Shown here piece after piece: positions 36,942 through 47,576 of a DNA stretch of 64,000 nt. Source of the DNA: Nitrosomonas nitrosa (lineage in GTDB: Bacteria; Pseudomonadota; Gammaproteobacteria; Burkholderiales; Nitrosomonadaceae); assembly GCF_003051105.1 (NCBI RefSeq), contig NZ_QAOO01000007.1, positions 96,462 through 160,461 of the forward strand, given 5' to 3'. The notes under the pieces are model-generated. The model saw only the letters and a list, made by a program, of their open reading frames with translations, did not search any database and had not been told where the DNA came from. Position 1 is the first letter of the stretch. Each line of letters opens with the position of its first letter. A program made the position numbers and the translations under genes.

Positions 36942-38351
36942 TTACAAACTGTAATACATGGAAAACTCGATCGGATGAGTTGTAGTGCGATAAAGCATGG
37001 CTTCTTCCATTTTCAGTGCGATATACGCATCGATCATGTCATTTGAAAATACGCCCCCCCGGGTTAGAAATTCCCGGTCCTTATCCAAATTTTCCAATGC
37101 TTCTTCCAGAGAGCTGCAGGTATTAGGGACTTTAGAGGCTTCTTCGGGAGGAAGATCATACAGATTTTTATCCATAGGATCGCCAGGATGAATTTTGTTC
37201 TGTATGCCATCAAGCCCCGCCATCAGCAATGCAGTAAAAGCCAGATAGGGATTGGCGATCGGATCGGGAAATCGTATCTCGATGCGTCGTTGTTTCGGGT
37301 TGCTGGCATAAGGAATTCGCACAGCAGCGGAACGGTTGCTTGCTGAATAAGCAATATTGACCGGTGCTTCGAAACCGGCTACAAGTCTTTTATAGGAGTT
37401 GGTCCCGGGATTGGTAATCGCGTTCAATGCCTTGGCATGCTTGATAACACCGCCAATGTAGTATAACGCGGTCTCTGACATGCCTGCATAACCGTTTCCC
37501 GCAAACAGGTTCTTGCCATCTTTCCAGATTGATTGATGCACATGCATGCCAGAGCCATTGTCACCGACGATGGGCTTAGGCATGAATGTAGCTGTTTTAC
37601 CATAGGAATGCGAAACGTTGTGCACCACATATTTCAGTATCTGATTCCAGTCAGCGCGCTTCACCAAGCTATTAAATCGGGTGCCAATTTCACATTGCCC
37701 TGCATTGGCAACTTCATGGTGATGAACTTCTACCGGAATTCCTATTTCTTCCAGAACGAGGCACATTGCCGAACGAATATCATGCAATGAATCGACGGGA
37801 GGCACTGGAAAATACCCCCCTTTGACGGCGGGTCTGTGGCCAATATTGCCATTTTCATATTTCTTTTTTGAACTCCAGGCCGCTTCCTCAGACTCGATTT
37901 CCAAGAAACAGCCGGACATGTTAACTTGCCAACGAACAGAATCGAAAATGAAGAACTCTAGCTCAGGACCAAAATAAGCAACATCGCCCACACCCGTCGA
38001 TTTGAGATAAACTTCACCCCGCTTAGCCAACGAACGAGGATCACGGTTATAACCCTGCCCATCTGAAGGATCAACGACATCGCAGGTCAGAAATAAGGTA
38101 GCTTCATCCATAAATGGATCCATAGTCGCGGTATCGGGATCTGGCATTAGCAACATATCCGAGGCGTGAATCCCTTTCCATCCAGCAATCGAAGAACCAT
38201 CAAACGCGTGTCCATCCTCGAATTTGTCCGCATCAAACGCATGTGCAGGCACCGTCACATGATGCTCCTTGCCATTCGTATCGGTAAAACGCAGATCTAC
38301 AAATTTAACTTCATGGTCTTGAATCTTTTTTAAAACATCTGCTACCACCAT
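36942..38351 (-). CDS. glnA: Glutamine synthetase, type I
   Basis: A 469-residue dodecameric enzyme that makes glutamine from glutamate, ammonia and ATP. Landmarks are [17 protein letters not shown], the ATP motif [16 protein letters not shown], and the adenylylation-site tyrosine in [14 protein letters not shown], which marks the GSI-beta subtype regulated by covalent adenylylation. The start has a good ribosome-binding site (GGAGATAAC). The 314-bp upstream gap should hold its promoter; I did not find a convincing sigma-54 site. A ntrBC pair is not adjacent. Confidence 0.97.
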   Translation of the reverse strand: MVVADVLKKIQDHEVKFVDLRFTDTNGKEHHVTVPAHAFDADKFEDGHAFDGSSIAGWKGIHASDMLLMPDPDTATMDPFMDEATLFLTCDVVDPSDGQGYNRDPRSLAKRGEVYLKSTGVGDVAYFGPELEFFIFDSVRWQVNMSGCFLEIESEEAAWSSKKKYENGNIGHRPAVKGGYFPVPPVDSLHDIRSAMCLVLEEIGIPVEVHHHEVANAGQCEIGTRFNSLVKRADWNQILKYVVHNVSHSYGKTATFMPKPIVGDNGSGMHVHQSIWKDGKNLFAGNGYAGMSETALYYIGGVIKHAKALNAITNPGTNSYKRLVAGFEAPVNIAYSASNRSAAVRIPYASNPKQRRIEIRFPDPIANPYLAFTALLMAGLDGIQNKIHPGDPMDKNLYDLPPEEASKVPNTCSSLEEALENLDKDREFLTRGGVFSNDMIDAYIALKMEEAMLYRTTTHPIEFSMYYSL

Positions 38352-38665
38352 TGTTATCTCCAGACAGGCATTATGGTTTGTGAAAGCGGGTTAAGAAAAT
38401 TTGTGTAGTAGAATGTCGGGAAGCACGGCATCTGTACGAGACGCAAGTCGCGGATTCCGTCGCTTACTATGCTTAGGCAGCACTGCCCAGACTCATACCC
38501 AACATATTTTTCCTGGAACGTTTGTTTCAAGCAAGGTAAATTAGCAAGTGGTAGCATCCCTATTCGTTTGCTCCACTTCTTCTTCAGCTCATCAAAAATT
38601 AATATTCAAACTGCAGTTCCAATGATTCGCTAATTATAAAGAAAGAATCCTGTAATTTTGTCATT
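38352..38665. other. Divergent promoter region of glnA and the SLC13-type carrier
   Basis: A 314-bp gap between divergent genes. It must contain the promoters of both. Frames here, including a 67-codon one on the minus strand, have no support. I checked for a TGGC-N8-TTGC sigma-54 pattern toward glnA and saw none that is complete. Confidence 0.45.
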
Positions 38666-38668
38666 GTG

Positions 38669-40129
38669 ATGAAAAAATATACTGGCAACCCTTTTTCGAC
38701 GATACCCAAACGTATCGGTTTTACTGTTGGCCTCGGTTGCTTGATGATGACCGTTATTTTGCCTGCGCCCACCGACATGACTGTATTTGCATGGCACACC
38801 GCCGGTATTGCAATGCTGCTTGCAGCATGGTGGGCCACGGAAGTTTTACCCATACCGATTACATCACTGCTACCCATCTTACTCTTTCCTGCTTTCGGTA
38901 TCTTGACGACGGGAGAAAGCACCGCACCTTACGCTGCGCCAATTATTTTTTTATTATTTGGCGGCTTTATCATTGCGACTGGGTTGACAAAGTGGAATCT
39001 GCACAGGCGCTTGGCGTTAAAAATCTTGTCCCGCATTGGAACGAGCCCACAGGCAATCATAGCGGGTTTTATGGGAGCAACAGCCCTCCTTTCCATGTGG
39101 ATCAGCAATACCGCAAGCGCTATCATGATGATGCCCATTGCACTTTCCTTAGCCTCAGACATCACAAAAACCAAGGAACACGAAAAGTTCCTTTTATGCT
39201 TGATTTTAGGGATCGCGTATGCAGCCAGCATTGGTGGGCTAGGAACCATTATCGGCACGCCACCCAATTTACTAGTGGTGGGTTACATGAAGCAAACCTA
39301 TGGTATAGAAATCAGTTTCCTAGAATGGATGCTGCTGGGAATTCCGGTTGTCTTAATCATGATCACGCTGACTTGGTGGATGCTGACTAAGTGGGCCTAT
39401 CCTTTCGACGGAAAAAACATTCATCTATCGCAGCGCATCATCACTGATGAATTGGACAAAATGGGCAAATTCACACAACCTGAAAAACGACTCACTATCG
39501 TCTTTCTGTTGGTTGCCATTGCATGGATCTTCCGCATTCCCGTGCAGCAGCACTTTGGTATTTTTCTTTGGCTGGATGATGCCATGATTGCCATTGGCGG
39601 TGCAGTCATGCTGTTTCTCATTCCTTCTGGCCACGCACAACAAAAAACATCTGCTCTACTGGATTGGGAAAGTGCGAATAAAATCCCTTGGGGTGTATTA
39701 TTACTCTTTGGCGCAGGACTAAGTCTCGCTGCCGCTATCGAGAAAACAGGTTTGGCTGGCTGGCTAAGTAACAGTTTGGCTGCTTTAGCCAACCTCGAGT
39801 TATTTCTTATTATGCTGGGGCTCGTTACACTGGTCATCTTTCTCACCGAGCTTACCAGCAATACAGCCACTACCGCGACGCTGCTCCCTATTCTCGGCGC
39901 ACTGGCAATGACACACGGAATCGAGCCGATGCTATTGATTGCACCTGCCGCTCTCGCTGCAAGTTGTGCCTTTATGCTGCCTATAGCGACAGCACCCAAC
40001 GCCGTGGTATACGCAACTGGCCATGTAGCTATTGCTCAGATGGCGCATGCCGGCTTTAAATTAAATCTGATTGGCATTGCCGTACTGACGGGAATATCTT
40101 ACTTGATCGTACCGAGACTATTTGGATAA
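38669..40129 (+). CDS. SLC13/DASS-family sodium:anion symporter
   Basis: A 486-residue inner-membrane carrier with two SNT sodium/substrate motifs: MWISNTASAIMMMPIALSLA near the middle of the first repeat and LTELTSNTATTATLLPILGA in the second. This is the divalent anion:sodium symporter family, which imports dicarboxylates, citrate or sulfate. The substrate is not readable from the sequence. I start at the ATG at 38669; the preceding codon GTG (38666) is an alternative. In a chemolithotroph such a carrier may import succinate-like acids. Confidence 0.88.
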   Translation: MKKYTGNPFSTIPKRIGFTVGLGCLMMTVILPAPTDMTVFAWHTAGIAMLLAAWWATEVLPIPITSLLPILLFPAFGILTTGESTAPYAAPIIFLLFGGFIIATGLTKWNLHRRLALKILSRIGTSPQAIIAGFMGATALLSMWISNTASAIMMMPIALSLASDITKTKEHEKFLLCLILGIAYAASIGGLGTIIGTPPNLLVVGYMKQTYGIEISFLEWMLLGIPVVLIMITLTWWMLTKWAYPFDGKNIHLSQRIITDELDKMGKFTQPEKRLTIVFLLVAIAWIFRIPVQQHFGIFLWLDDAMIAIGGAVMLFLIPSGHAQQKTSALLDWESANKIPWGVLLLFGAGLSLAAAIEKTGLAGWLSNSLAALANLELFLIMLGLVTLVIFLTELTSNTATTATLLPILGALAMTHGIEPMLLIAPAALAASCAFMLPIATAPNAVVYATGHVAIAQMAHAGFKLNLIGIAVLTGISYLIVPRLFG

Positions 40130-40162
40130 TCGATCAGGCAACATATTGACACTCAAAAGCAA

Positions 40163-40558
40163 ATGATGACGAAAAACGATGTTGAGAAATTCCGTATCGA
40201 CAAATGGCTTCATGCAGCCCGTTTTTTCAAGACTCGATCGCTTGCGGCGGATGCTGTAGAACGTGGCAAGGTACAAATCAATGGAATGCGCGTCAAGCCT
40301 TCCAAAACCGTGGCGACAGGAGATAAGCTCATGATACGGATTGGACCCTACCAGTACGAGATCGAAGTGCTGGCATTGTCCAATAAGCGAAGCTCAGCAA
40401 CGGAAGCGCAGAAACTATATCAAGAAACCGATGAAAGCCGTAAAGCACGCGAGAAACTTACAGAGCAAATCAAAGTGCAATCGCAGCAATTTTATACCAA
40501 AGGTAGACCCACCAAACGCGACAGGCGCGAAATAGAGCGTTTCAGAAATCAGGAATAA
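40163..40558 (+). CDS. hslR: S4-domain RNA-binding heat shock protein (Hsp15)
   Basis: A 131-residue basic protein. The S4 RNA-binding domain is at the N-terminus (FRIDKWLHAARFFKTRSLAA, then GKVQINGMRVKPSKTVATGD). The C-terminal third is very basic and helical (RPTKRDRREIERF). In E. coli Hsp15 rescues stalled 50S subunits carrying nascent chains. It follows the SLC13-type gene by 33 bp and could be co-transcribed. Confidence 0.9.
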   Translation: MMTKNDVEKFRIDKWLHAARFFKTRSLAADAVERGKVQINGMRVKPSKTVATGDKLMIRIGPYQYEIEVLALSNKRSSATEAQKLYQETDESRKAREKLTEQIKVQSQQFYTKGRPTKRDRREIERFRNQE

Positions 40559-40703
40559 ACACGCAGCGGAACAAGTAGACGCTAGATTTTCGATCAAAGC
40601 TTTCCTCAAACGAACTTCATTCATTGAAAAAAGAATTACGTCTGGGATAGTAATTATGCAAACAGAAATGCTTTTACCTATCCTTTTATAAAGAAATGAT
40701 TTT

Positions 40704-40732
40704 TATGTTGCACAAAAACAACATAATGTTGC
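40704..40732. promoter_or_regulatory. Direct and inverted ATGTTG repeats upstream of the porin
   Basis: TATGTTG and CAACATA form a 7-bp inverted pair (40704-40710 and 40719-40725), and ATGTTGC recurs at 40726-40732, 21 bp after its first copy, which is two helical turns. It lies about 175-200 bp upstream of the porin ATG in a 348-bp gap that otherwise holds no gene. An operator or binding array for porin control is possible. Confidence 0.3.
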
Positions 40733-40906
40733 TTGAAATAGAGAAAAAAGTGGTTTTTTGTTGCGTCTCAGATTGGTGTTGGGCACAATCTGCCTAACCT
40801 TTCCAGTTCGAAAGGTCTGGATAATGAAAAACGTTCGATAAGAATGAAATTGATAGACTGTAAGCATGACGATCCCTGTCGTTTTAATTTTAAAGGAGAG
40901 TTTCAA

Positions 40907-42118
40907 ATGAAAAAGAAACTGGTTGCGTTAGTAGTAGCAGGCGCACTGGCAGCACCGATAGTTGCCTCGGCATCAGGTACACATGTCACCATCTTTGGTC
41001 GTATCCAAGGTGAATACGCTACTGTCGATATCGATCGTTTTGGCGCTCAAACTGGCGTCCTGGACGATGCGGCACAATCTCGTTGGGGTTTGCAAGTTGC
41101 TGAAGATTTAGGAATGGGCCTCAGAGCTTTAGGGCGTGTCGAGTTTGGCTTCAATCCTGGTGCAGGCACCACCCAGACCTCTCGGGAACAATGGGTTGGA
41201 TTAGGTGGTGATCATTGGGGTGAAATCAAATTTGGCCGGGTTCAATCACCCTTCAAAGACTTTGCTGGTGGACACACGATAGATCCTTTTGCCTATACCA
41301 GTTTACATGCCAATGGTAGCGGTGGCTTGATGGTGGCTTCAGAAAATGGCTTAGGTTCAGGCGATAACAGCTTCGTTAACAGTGCAGTCCGTTACGATTC
41401 GCAAGTGGTCGAAGGATTCTCGATGTCTGCTTTGTTGATGCCGGGTGATGCCAGAAAACTGGATCCAATTTTCGGCAACAATAGCTACTCTGGCGGTGAA
41501 GATGGTGAGTGGGATTTCCAGGTCGCAGGTAAGTATAGCGGGCAATTCGATGCGATCGGACTTGACATTTTTGGCGGTTATTCACGTGATAACGTCAGTG
41601 ATCGCATGAAATCATTGGCTGGTATAAGAGATGACGAGGAAATATGGCGTGGTGGCGCATTGATCTCAGTTGCTGATCTACGTATTCGCGGACAGTATGA
41701 ATATATCAACAATGCCAATCCATTAGGTGGCGCAGCTTCCTGTACTTCTGCTGCAGCTTTTGGGCAAGCAGCTACTAATGCATTCTTTGGTGGTCAAACC
41801 TCAGGGTCACTTGATGGTCGCGGTCAATGTAATTCAGCCATGAATGCCAATGGTGATGGCTATCTCTGGTTCGCAGGCGCGGATTACACGATTGGAAACA
41901 CCATGTTGGTCGCACAAGGCGGTATGAGCAGAGCGAAAAGCCTCGCTGGTGGCGCTGCTAGTAAAGATGTCGAAAATATCACCGTTGGTGTTATTCACAA
42001 TTTGAGCAGACGTTCCAGCCTTTTCGGTGGTTACCAACGCGTTTGGGTTAAAGATAAAAATGTAGTAGGTGATACCGATCGTAATGTTTACTCAGTAGGC
42101 TTACGTCACGACTTCTAA
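40907..42118 (+). CDS. Outer-membrane porin
   Basis: A 403-residue general porin of the betaproteobacterial (Gram-negative porin_4) type. The signal peptide is MKKKLVALVVAGALAAPIVA with cleavage after ASA. The mature protein starts with beta-strands (HVTIFGRIQGEYATVD) and the WVGLGGDHWGEIKFGRVQSP segment typical of loop 3 entry, and ends VYSVGLRHDF with the terminal phenylalanine needed for BAM recognition. The true start is the ATG at 40907, preceded by AAAGGAGAG; the frame is open upstream but that part is not a signal peptide. A rho-independent terminator follows. It probably forms trimeric 16-strand channels. Confidence 0.93.
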   Translation: MKKKLVALVVAGALAAPIVASASGTHVTIFGRIQGEYATVDIDRFGAQTGVLDDAAQSRWGLQVAEDLGMGLRALGRVEFGFNPGAGTTQTSREQWVGLGGDHWGEIKFGRVQSPFKDFAGGHTIDPFAYTSLHANGSGGLMVASENGLGSGDNSFVNSAVRYDSQVVEGFSMSALLMPGDARKLDPIFGNNSYSGGEDGEWDFQVAGKYSGQFDAIGLDIFGGYSRDNVSDRMKSLAGIRDDEEIWRGGALISVADLRIRGQYEYINNANPLGGAASCTSAAAFGQAATNAFFGGQTSGSLDGRGQCNSAMNANGDGYLWFAGADYTIGNTMLVAQGGMSRAKSLAGGAASKDVENITVGVIHNLSRRSSLFGGYQRVWVKDKNVVGDTDRNVYSVGLRHDF

Positions 42119-42135
42119 TCTAGTCTGTAACCGAC

Positions 42136-42163
42136 AAAAAGGACACCTCTAGGTGTCCTTTTT
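42136..42163 (+). terminator. Rho-independent terminator of the porin gene
   Basis: AAAAAGGACACC pairs with GGTGTCCTTTTT across a 4-nt loop, 17 bp past the porin stop, followed by more T. The A-run on the 5' side may let it serve the opposite strand too. Confidence 0.9.
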
Positions 42164-42249
42164 TATTATGAAATACAAGAAAAAGGAAAAAGACAGGTAC
42201 TGCTAGCGTCTATCCAGGGGTTCAGCCAACTTCACAATAAATACCACGA

Positions 42250-43743
42250 TCAACGACGAGACTTCCCCAAGATAGAACCGAGTACACCCCGTAAAATTTG
42301 ACGGCCAAGTTCAGTCCCTACAGTTCTTGCAGCACTTTTAGCTACTGTTTCGATAAGACCTTGCGGTTGACGTCTCGAACGTCGAGTATCGGTTTTATTA
42401 CTGAATATCTCGCGCCAATCAAATTCACGATCAATTCCAGCCCCGCTCTCCTCTCCCACTTTCATTTCGACCTGCTTTTTCAGAATCTCATAAGCAGATT
42501 CGCGATCAACCATTTCCTCATAATAACCATAGAAAGCCGAATCATGGATTATTTCTTGCCGCTCTTGATCGGATATAGCCCCGATACGGCTCCTAGGTGG
42601 TAAGATTTTGCCTATCTCCACTGGTTGGGGACGCCCTTTCTCATCTAAAAAAGAAACCAAGGCTTCACCTACCCCTAGTTCCGTAATGGCTTCCTCAACA
42701 TTGACACGAGGATTTGAACGAAAGGTCTGTGCAGCAGCTTTAACCAATTTCTGGTCTCGGGGAGTAAATGCACGTAACGCATGCTGAATACGGTTGCCTA
42801 GCTGTCCAAGAACGATGTCGGGAATATCCAGCGGGTTTTGGCTTACAAAATAAATGCCAACGGCCTTTGAACGGATCAAACGGGCTACCTGCTCGATTTT
42901 ATCCAATAATGCTTTAGGCGCATCATTGAATAGCAAATGAGCTTCATCGAAGAAAAACACGAGCTTAGGTTTATCGAGATCCCCCGCCTCGGCAAGATTC
43001 TCATAAAGTTCGGAAAGAAGCCAAAGTAACAATGTTGCGTACAATCTAGGATTTTGATGCAGTACCTCAGCCGAAAGTATATTAATCACCCCCCGTCCCG
43101 CTGTATCGATTTGCATAAGATCAGTGAGATTGAGCATTGGCTCTCCAAACAGATATTCGCCTCCCTCATGCTCAAGCTGTAGTAATTTACGTTGAATAGC
43201 GCCCAGTGTCGCCGCTGAGATATTGCCGTACTCGATTGCCAGTTGTTGTGAATTCAAGGAAGCATACTGGAGCATCGCTCGCAAATCCTTTAGATCCAGC
43301 AGGAGCCAGCCATGGTTATCGGCAGCTTTGAAAAGTGCTGTCAAGACACCTGCTTGCGTATCGTTAAGATCCAGGACACGCGATAGCAATAAGGGCCCCA
43401 TATCCGTGATGGTCGCACGCAGGGGGTGTCCTTTTTTGCCATAAACATCCCAAAAGACTACGGGAAACCCGACATACTCAATGGGTAATATCCCAAGCTC
43501 CTTAGCACGCAGCTCTACTTTCGCGTTACCACCGCCGGCCTGGCCCAAACCTGATAAATCACCTTTGATATCCGCCATGAATACGGGTACGCCTGCCAAT
43601 GAAAATTGCTCAGCTAGGCGCTGTAAGGTCACAGTTTTGCCCGTGCCAGTGGCGCCCGCAATGAAACCGTGTCGACTGGCCATTGGAAGTAACAAATCAA
43701 GCGCCACACTTTCTGTCTGCGCAATAGTGAGTTTATCGACCAT
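42250..43743 (-). CDS. HerA-like ATPase (DUF853/YjgR family)
   Basis: A 497-residue P-loop ATPase. Walker A is AGATGTGKTVTL near residue 31, and Walker B is in LVFFFDEAHLLFNDAP. The fold is of the HerA/FtsK class; YjgR-family proteins (DUF853) have no established function. QNPLDIPDIVLGQLGNRIQH, with the conserved arginine-finger region after it, is family-typical. A NurA-type nuclease partner, expected for true HerA repair helicases, is not next to it. The C-terminal ~70 residues (GLIETVAKSAARTVGTELGR) form a Gly/Arg-rich helix seen in YjgR relatives. Confidence 0.88.
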   Translation of the reverse strand: MVDKLTIAQTESVALDLLLPMASRHGFIAGATGTGKTVTLQRLAEQFSLAGVPVFMADIKGDLSGLGQAGGGNAKVELRAKELGILPIEYVGFPVVFWDVYGKKGHPLRATITDMGPLLLSRVLDLNDTQAGVLTALFKAADNHGWLLLDLKDLRAMLQYASLNSQQLAIEYGNISAATLGAIQRKLLQLEHEGGEYLFGEPMLNLTDLMQIDTAGRGVINILSAEVLHQNPRLYATLLLWLLSELYENLAEAGDLDKPKLVFFFDEAHLLFNDAPKALLDKIEQVARLIRSKAVGIYFVSQNPLDIPDIVLGQLGNRIQHALRAFTPRDQKLVKAAAQTFRSNPRVNVEEAITELGVGEALVSFLDEKGRPQPVEIGKILPPRSRIGAISDQERQEIIHDSAFYGYYEEMVDRESAYEILKKQVEMKVGEESGAGIDREFDWREIFSNKTDTRRSRRQPQGLIETVAKSAARTVGTELGRQILRGVLGSILGKSRR

Positions 43744-43962
43744 GATTAGATGATGTATTGATTAAAAATAGGTTTCGGCAATTCGCAAATACTAAGCTAT
43801 AACTGTATGCGCTTTGATCTTATCAGTTGCGATCTTTCTTGCCTACTCATGGACAGGTTTAACGATTCAGTAAAAGTTATACCCGCAATTGCAGAACTCA
43901 CGGATAAATACACTACAATACGCTATCCAATATATTGGTAATTTTAGAGAATTTAAATCATC

Positions 43963-45486
43963 ATGCCTTTCGACCCGATCATTCTTTGGACTGATGCACT
44001 TGTCTACCTACTCGTAGGCATTGTAATCATAGTTGGTTGGTACATACGCCGCTCCCCACATTTACGTGCACCCTGGCGCCGGGTAACGCACAGTGCAAGC
44101 GGCATGGCTGCGCTTACCATCTTGGCTTTTTTTATTTTGATTGGGGTGTTAGATACGATCCACTTTCGCCCTTTGTTAGCAGATGCTAGCGAGCAGGCGG
44201 GAAAAAAAGTATATAGCGTAGAAGTACTGAGTCTGTTTGATATCATAGCCACGCCTTTGCGTACACGCGTCGAAAAAACATACTCAGCTCCCTTATCGGC
44301 CTATCTCTATGCTAAAGAAACCGTGGAGCTGCCTGATGGGAGTCAGGTACGTGAATTTACGCGACTGAAGTACGGTGGTGCACACTTGGCAGACCCGGAA
44401 ACGCAACGTGTGGATGATGTTATTCAACGAGCTATCAAGGGGGGGGGCTGGGGGTTATTCGCTTGGAGTCTCATCGTAATTGGGTTAAGTTGGGGGTTAG
44501 CCAATCGCAACCATACCCATTTTTTGCATACGCAGACCTTGATTTGGCGTGGTGCCACTGAAATACCGTGGCGTGTCATCTTGATCACGCTTGCATTAGG
44601 CTGCGTATTGCTCGGCATGGTAGTTGCTTTGTCGTCTCATTACCATGTCCTGGGTACCGATAAAGTCGGGCAAGATGTGTTATACCAAGCTCTTAAGAGT
44701 ATTCGTACCGGTCTCGTGATCGGCACATTGACGACTCTGATCATGCTGCCCTTTGCATTACTGCTCGGTATCGCTGCCGGTTATTTCCGCGGCTGGATCG
44801 ATGATGTCATCCAGTACATCTACACGACATTAAGTTCGATCCCAAGTGTTTTACTCATTGCCGCTGCAGTACTCATGATGCAGGTATATATTGAAACCCA
44901 CCCTGAAATGTTCGATACCATTTCAGCACGCGCTGACCTACGCTTACTGTTCCTTTGCATTATTCTTGGCATCACCAGTTGGACAGGGCTTTGTCGTTTA
45001 TTACGCGGAGAAACGCTAAAATTGCGTGAAATGGAGTATATCCAGGCTGCTCATGCCTTTGCTGTTTCACATTGGCGCATTATCAGCCGGCACATTTTAC
45101 CCAATGTCATGCATATCGTTTTAATTGCCATTGTCATGGATTTCAGTGGTTTGGTGCTGGCGGAAGCTGTGCTCTCCTATGTAGGTGTGGGTGTGGATCC
45201 ATCCATGATCAGTTTTGGCACGATGATCAATGCCGCCAGACTGGAAATGGCAAGAGAACCGATGGTATGGTGGACGTTGATGGCTGCATTTGGATTTATG
45301 TTCATGCTGGTATTGAGCGCGAACCTCTTCGCTGACGCCGTGCAAAACGCGTTTAACCCAAGAATCAGAACATTACCGGGAAAAGTGATCCAATCATCAC
45401 ACCATAAGGCTGCGCCTACTTTACCAACACCTCAGGCGGCATCTTCCCCCCTCGCGCCTAATGCAAAGGACACGGCACACCCATGA
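43963..45486 (+). CDS. OppC/DppC-type ABC transporter permease with unusual N-terminus
   Basis: A 507-residue inner-membrane permease. The C-terminal half is a standard OppC-like BPD_transp_1 domain: GTDKVGQDVLYQALKSIRTG, then the EAA coupling loop EYIQAAHAFAVSHWRIISRH followed by ILPN. The first ~200 residues carry two or three extra helices and a periplasmic-looking loop; such extra regions are seen in some peptide/microcin-type permeases. It overlaps the ATPase gene by 4 nt. No OppB permease and no peptide-binding protein gene flanks it, so either these lie elsewhere or the complex is homodimeric. A run of nine G at 44439-44447 within IKGGGWG could slip and shift frame. Confidence 0.85.
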   Translation: MPFDPIILWTDALVYLLVGIVIIVGWYIRRSPHLRAPWRRVTHSASGMAALTILAFFILIGVLDTIHFRPLLADASEQAGKKVYSVEVLSLFDIIATPLRTRVEKTYSAPLSAYLYAKETVELPDGSQVREFTRLKYGGAHLADPETQRVDDVIQRAIKGGGWGLFAWSLIVIGLSWGLANRNHTHFLHTQTLIWRGATEIPWRVILITLALGCVLLGMVVALSSHYHVLGTDKVGQDVLYQALKSIRTGLVIGTLTTLIMLPFALLLGIAAGYFRGWIDDVIQYIYTTLSSIPSVLLIAAAVLMMQVYIETHPEMFDTISARADLRLLFLCIILGITSWTGLCRLLRGETLKLREMEYIQAAHAFAVSHWRIISRHILPNVMHIVLIAIVMDFSGLVLAEAVLSYVGVGVDPSMISFGTMINAARLEMAREPMVWWTLMAAFGFMFMLVLSANLFADAVQNAFNPRIRTLPGKVIQSSHHKAAPTLPTPQAASSPLAPNAKDTAHP

Positions 45487-47558
45487 CACCACTACTCGAC
45501 ATCAAAAATCTCAGAACGATGCTGCATACAGGTCTAGAACCTGTCCGCGCGGTTGATGGTCTGGAGCTCTCTATTTCAAAAGGAGAAACCTTTGCTCTTC
45601 TTGGAGAATCAGGCTGTGGTAAATCCATGTCAGCACTCTCCATTATGCGCTTGCTGCCTGAAGCGGCCGAGATTGTAGATGGCCAGATTAAGATTGATGG
45701 CTGCGACTTGCTTCAGTTACCAGAAGCCGAGATGCGAAAAGTACGGGGTAAACGCATCAGCATGATTTTTCAGGAACCGATGCTCAGCTTGAATCCCGTT
45801 ATGACGATTGCAGCGCAAATTGAAGAAGTATTAAATCAACACTTTGATCTGCATGCGGGCCTTGCTCAGGAACGAATAAAGGCCATCTTGCAGCAAGTAG
45901 GAATATCGGATGCAGCACGCCGCATGAATGAATATCCTTTTCAGTTTTCAGGAGGTATGAAACAAAGGGTAATGATCGCCATGGCGCTTGCAGGCAATCC
46001 AGAATTATTGATTGCGGATGAACCAACGACCGCGTTAGATGTGACCATTCAGGCTCAGGTACTTGATCTTATGCGCGATCTTCAGCAGCGTACTCATATG
46101 GCGATTCTGCTGATTACCCATGACCTTGGAGTGGTCGCTGAAATGGCGCATCGTGTTGCCGTAATGTATGCAGGTGAGATCATCGAGACAGCGCCACGCG
46201 AACATTTCTTTCAACAGCCAGCTCATCCCTACTCCCAGAAATTATTTGCTGCACTCCCGACAAGACACAAAAGAAATCAAGGTTTGGCTGTCATCAGCGG
46301 ACAAGTCCCGCCGCTATCCCAAGAATTCCATGGCTGCCGCTTCGCAGATCGCTGCCCTCATGCGTGGGCATTGTGCCGCCATACCATCCCCGAATGGATC
46401 GAGATTGCTCCGAACCATCGTGTAAGATGCCACTTATTCGATCAGCAAGCACCATCTTTACGGTCAGCATCAGCAGCAGAGATGCCTGGAAATTTGCCAG
46501 CCGACTCTAAAAAGGTAATGGCAGATCAAGAATCTGAGCTTCTCAAGATTACTGATCTCAAAATTTTTTTTCCCATCCAAAAAGGACTGCTCAAACATAC
46601 TGTTGGTCATGTCAAAGCGGTGGATGGCGTTTCACTCACTATCGCCCCAGGTAAAACCCTTGCTTTGGTAGGCGAGTCCGGCTGCGGCAAAACGACAGTT
46701 GGCAAAGCCATTTGTCAGCTTATCCCGATTACGGCGGGAAGCGTACTATTGAATGGCACAGAACTCATTGGGCTAGCACGCTCTCAACTACGCAAAAAAC
46801 GAGCTGAATTCCAGATCATTTTTCAAGACCCATACTCTTCTCTCAATCCTAAAATGCGCGTCACGGATATCATTGAAGAAGGCATCAACGCGTTAAATCC
46901 CGGTTCGGATAAAAGTTCGTCAAAGCAAACGTCGCAATCCACTTCCACAGAGAATCAGGTCGATACGCTTTTGCAACGCGTTGGTTTACCAATAGAAGCG
47001 AAATGGCGTTACCCGCATGAATTTTCTGGTGGTCAGCGCCAGCGCATAGCGATTGCACGTGCCCTGGCGGTTAATCCCAAATTACTAATTTGCGATGAGC
47101 CAACCAGTGCACTCGATGTTTCTGTACAAGCACAAATTCTAAATTTACTCAGAACTTTACAACAAAACCTAGGTCTTGCTTATTTATTTATTACTCACAA
47201 TATATCGGTAGTCGAATATCTTGCCGATGAGGTCGCAGTCATGTATCTGGGCAGAATAGTGGAAAAAGGCCATGTCGATGAGGTATTGAACACACCCAAA
47301 CATCCTTATACGCAAGCCCTGCTTGCTTCGGTCCCTACAATTGAATCAACATCCAAACGCGTAAGTACCCACCTTTCGGGTGAATTGCCTTCTCCTGCCA
47401 ATACACCATCAGGCTGTTATTTTCACCCCCGTTGCCCGCATGTGATGCCTATCTGCCGAGAAACTTATCCAGAAAAAAGCACATTCAGCACGACACACAG
47501 TGCACATTGCTATCTTTATCCACAAGATAAAGATAGCTCGCAAACAAACACCAATTAG
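45483..47558 (+). CDS. Fused OppD-OppF ABC transporter ATPase
   Basis: A 691-residue protein with two complete ATP-binding cassettes. The first has Walker [10 protein letters not shown] (residues about 40-48) and signature FSGGMKQR (about 155); the second has GESGCGKTT (about 397-405) and FSGGQRQR (about 514). Each half ends in the oligopeptide-transport extension with a conserved cysteine region ([13 protein letters not shown] and [11 protein letters not shown]), which can bind an iron-sulfur cluster in relatives. It powers import of oligopeptides or nickel/opine-like solutes with the permease encoded just upstream. Fused DF pairs are common in proteobacterial Yej-type systems. Confidence 0.9.
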   Translation: MTPLLDIKNLRTMLHTGLEPVRAVDGLELSISKGETFALLGESGCGKSMSALSIMRLLPEAAEIVDGQIKIDGCDLLQLPEAEMRKVRGKRISMIFQEPMLSLNPVMTIAAQIEEVLNQHFDLHAGLAQERIKAILQQVGISDAARRMNEYPFQFSGGMKQRVMIAMALAGNPELLIADEPTTALDVTIQAQVLDLMRDLQQRTHMAILLITHDLGVVAEMAHRVAVMYAGEIIETAPREHFFQQPAHPYSQKLFAALPTRHKRNQGLAVISGQVPPLSQEFHGCRFADRCPHAWALCRHTIPEWIEIAPNHRVRCHLFDQQAPSLRSASAAEMPGNLPADSKKVMADQESELLKITDLKIFFPIQKGLLKHTVGHVKAVDGVSLTIAPGKTLALVGESGCGKTTVGKAICQLIPITAGSVLLNGTELIGLARSQLRKKRAEFQIIFQDPYSSLNPKMRVTDIIEEGINALNPGSDKSSSKQTSQSTSTENQVDTLLQRVGLPIEAKWRYPHEFSGGQRQRIAIARALAVNPKLLICDEPTSALDVSVQAQILNLLRTLQQNLGLAYLFITHNISVVEYLADEVAVMYLGRIVEKGHVDEVLNTPKHPYTQALLASVPTIESTSKRVSTHLSGELPSPANTPSGCYFHPRCPHVMPICRETYPEKSTFSTTHSAHCYLYPQDKDSSQTNTN

Positions 47559-47576
47559 TTTTAAGGATTTTCGATC

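Noticed and set aside
38352..38665. Possible sigma-54 promoter for glnA
   Set aside because: No complete TGGC-N8-TTGC pattern at the right spacing was found on the minus strand.
39421..39999. 192-codon minus-strand frame within the SLC13-type gene
   Set aside because: It is antisense to a well-supported transporter with full family motifs; its composition is that of a mirrored membrane protein.
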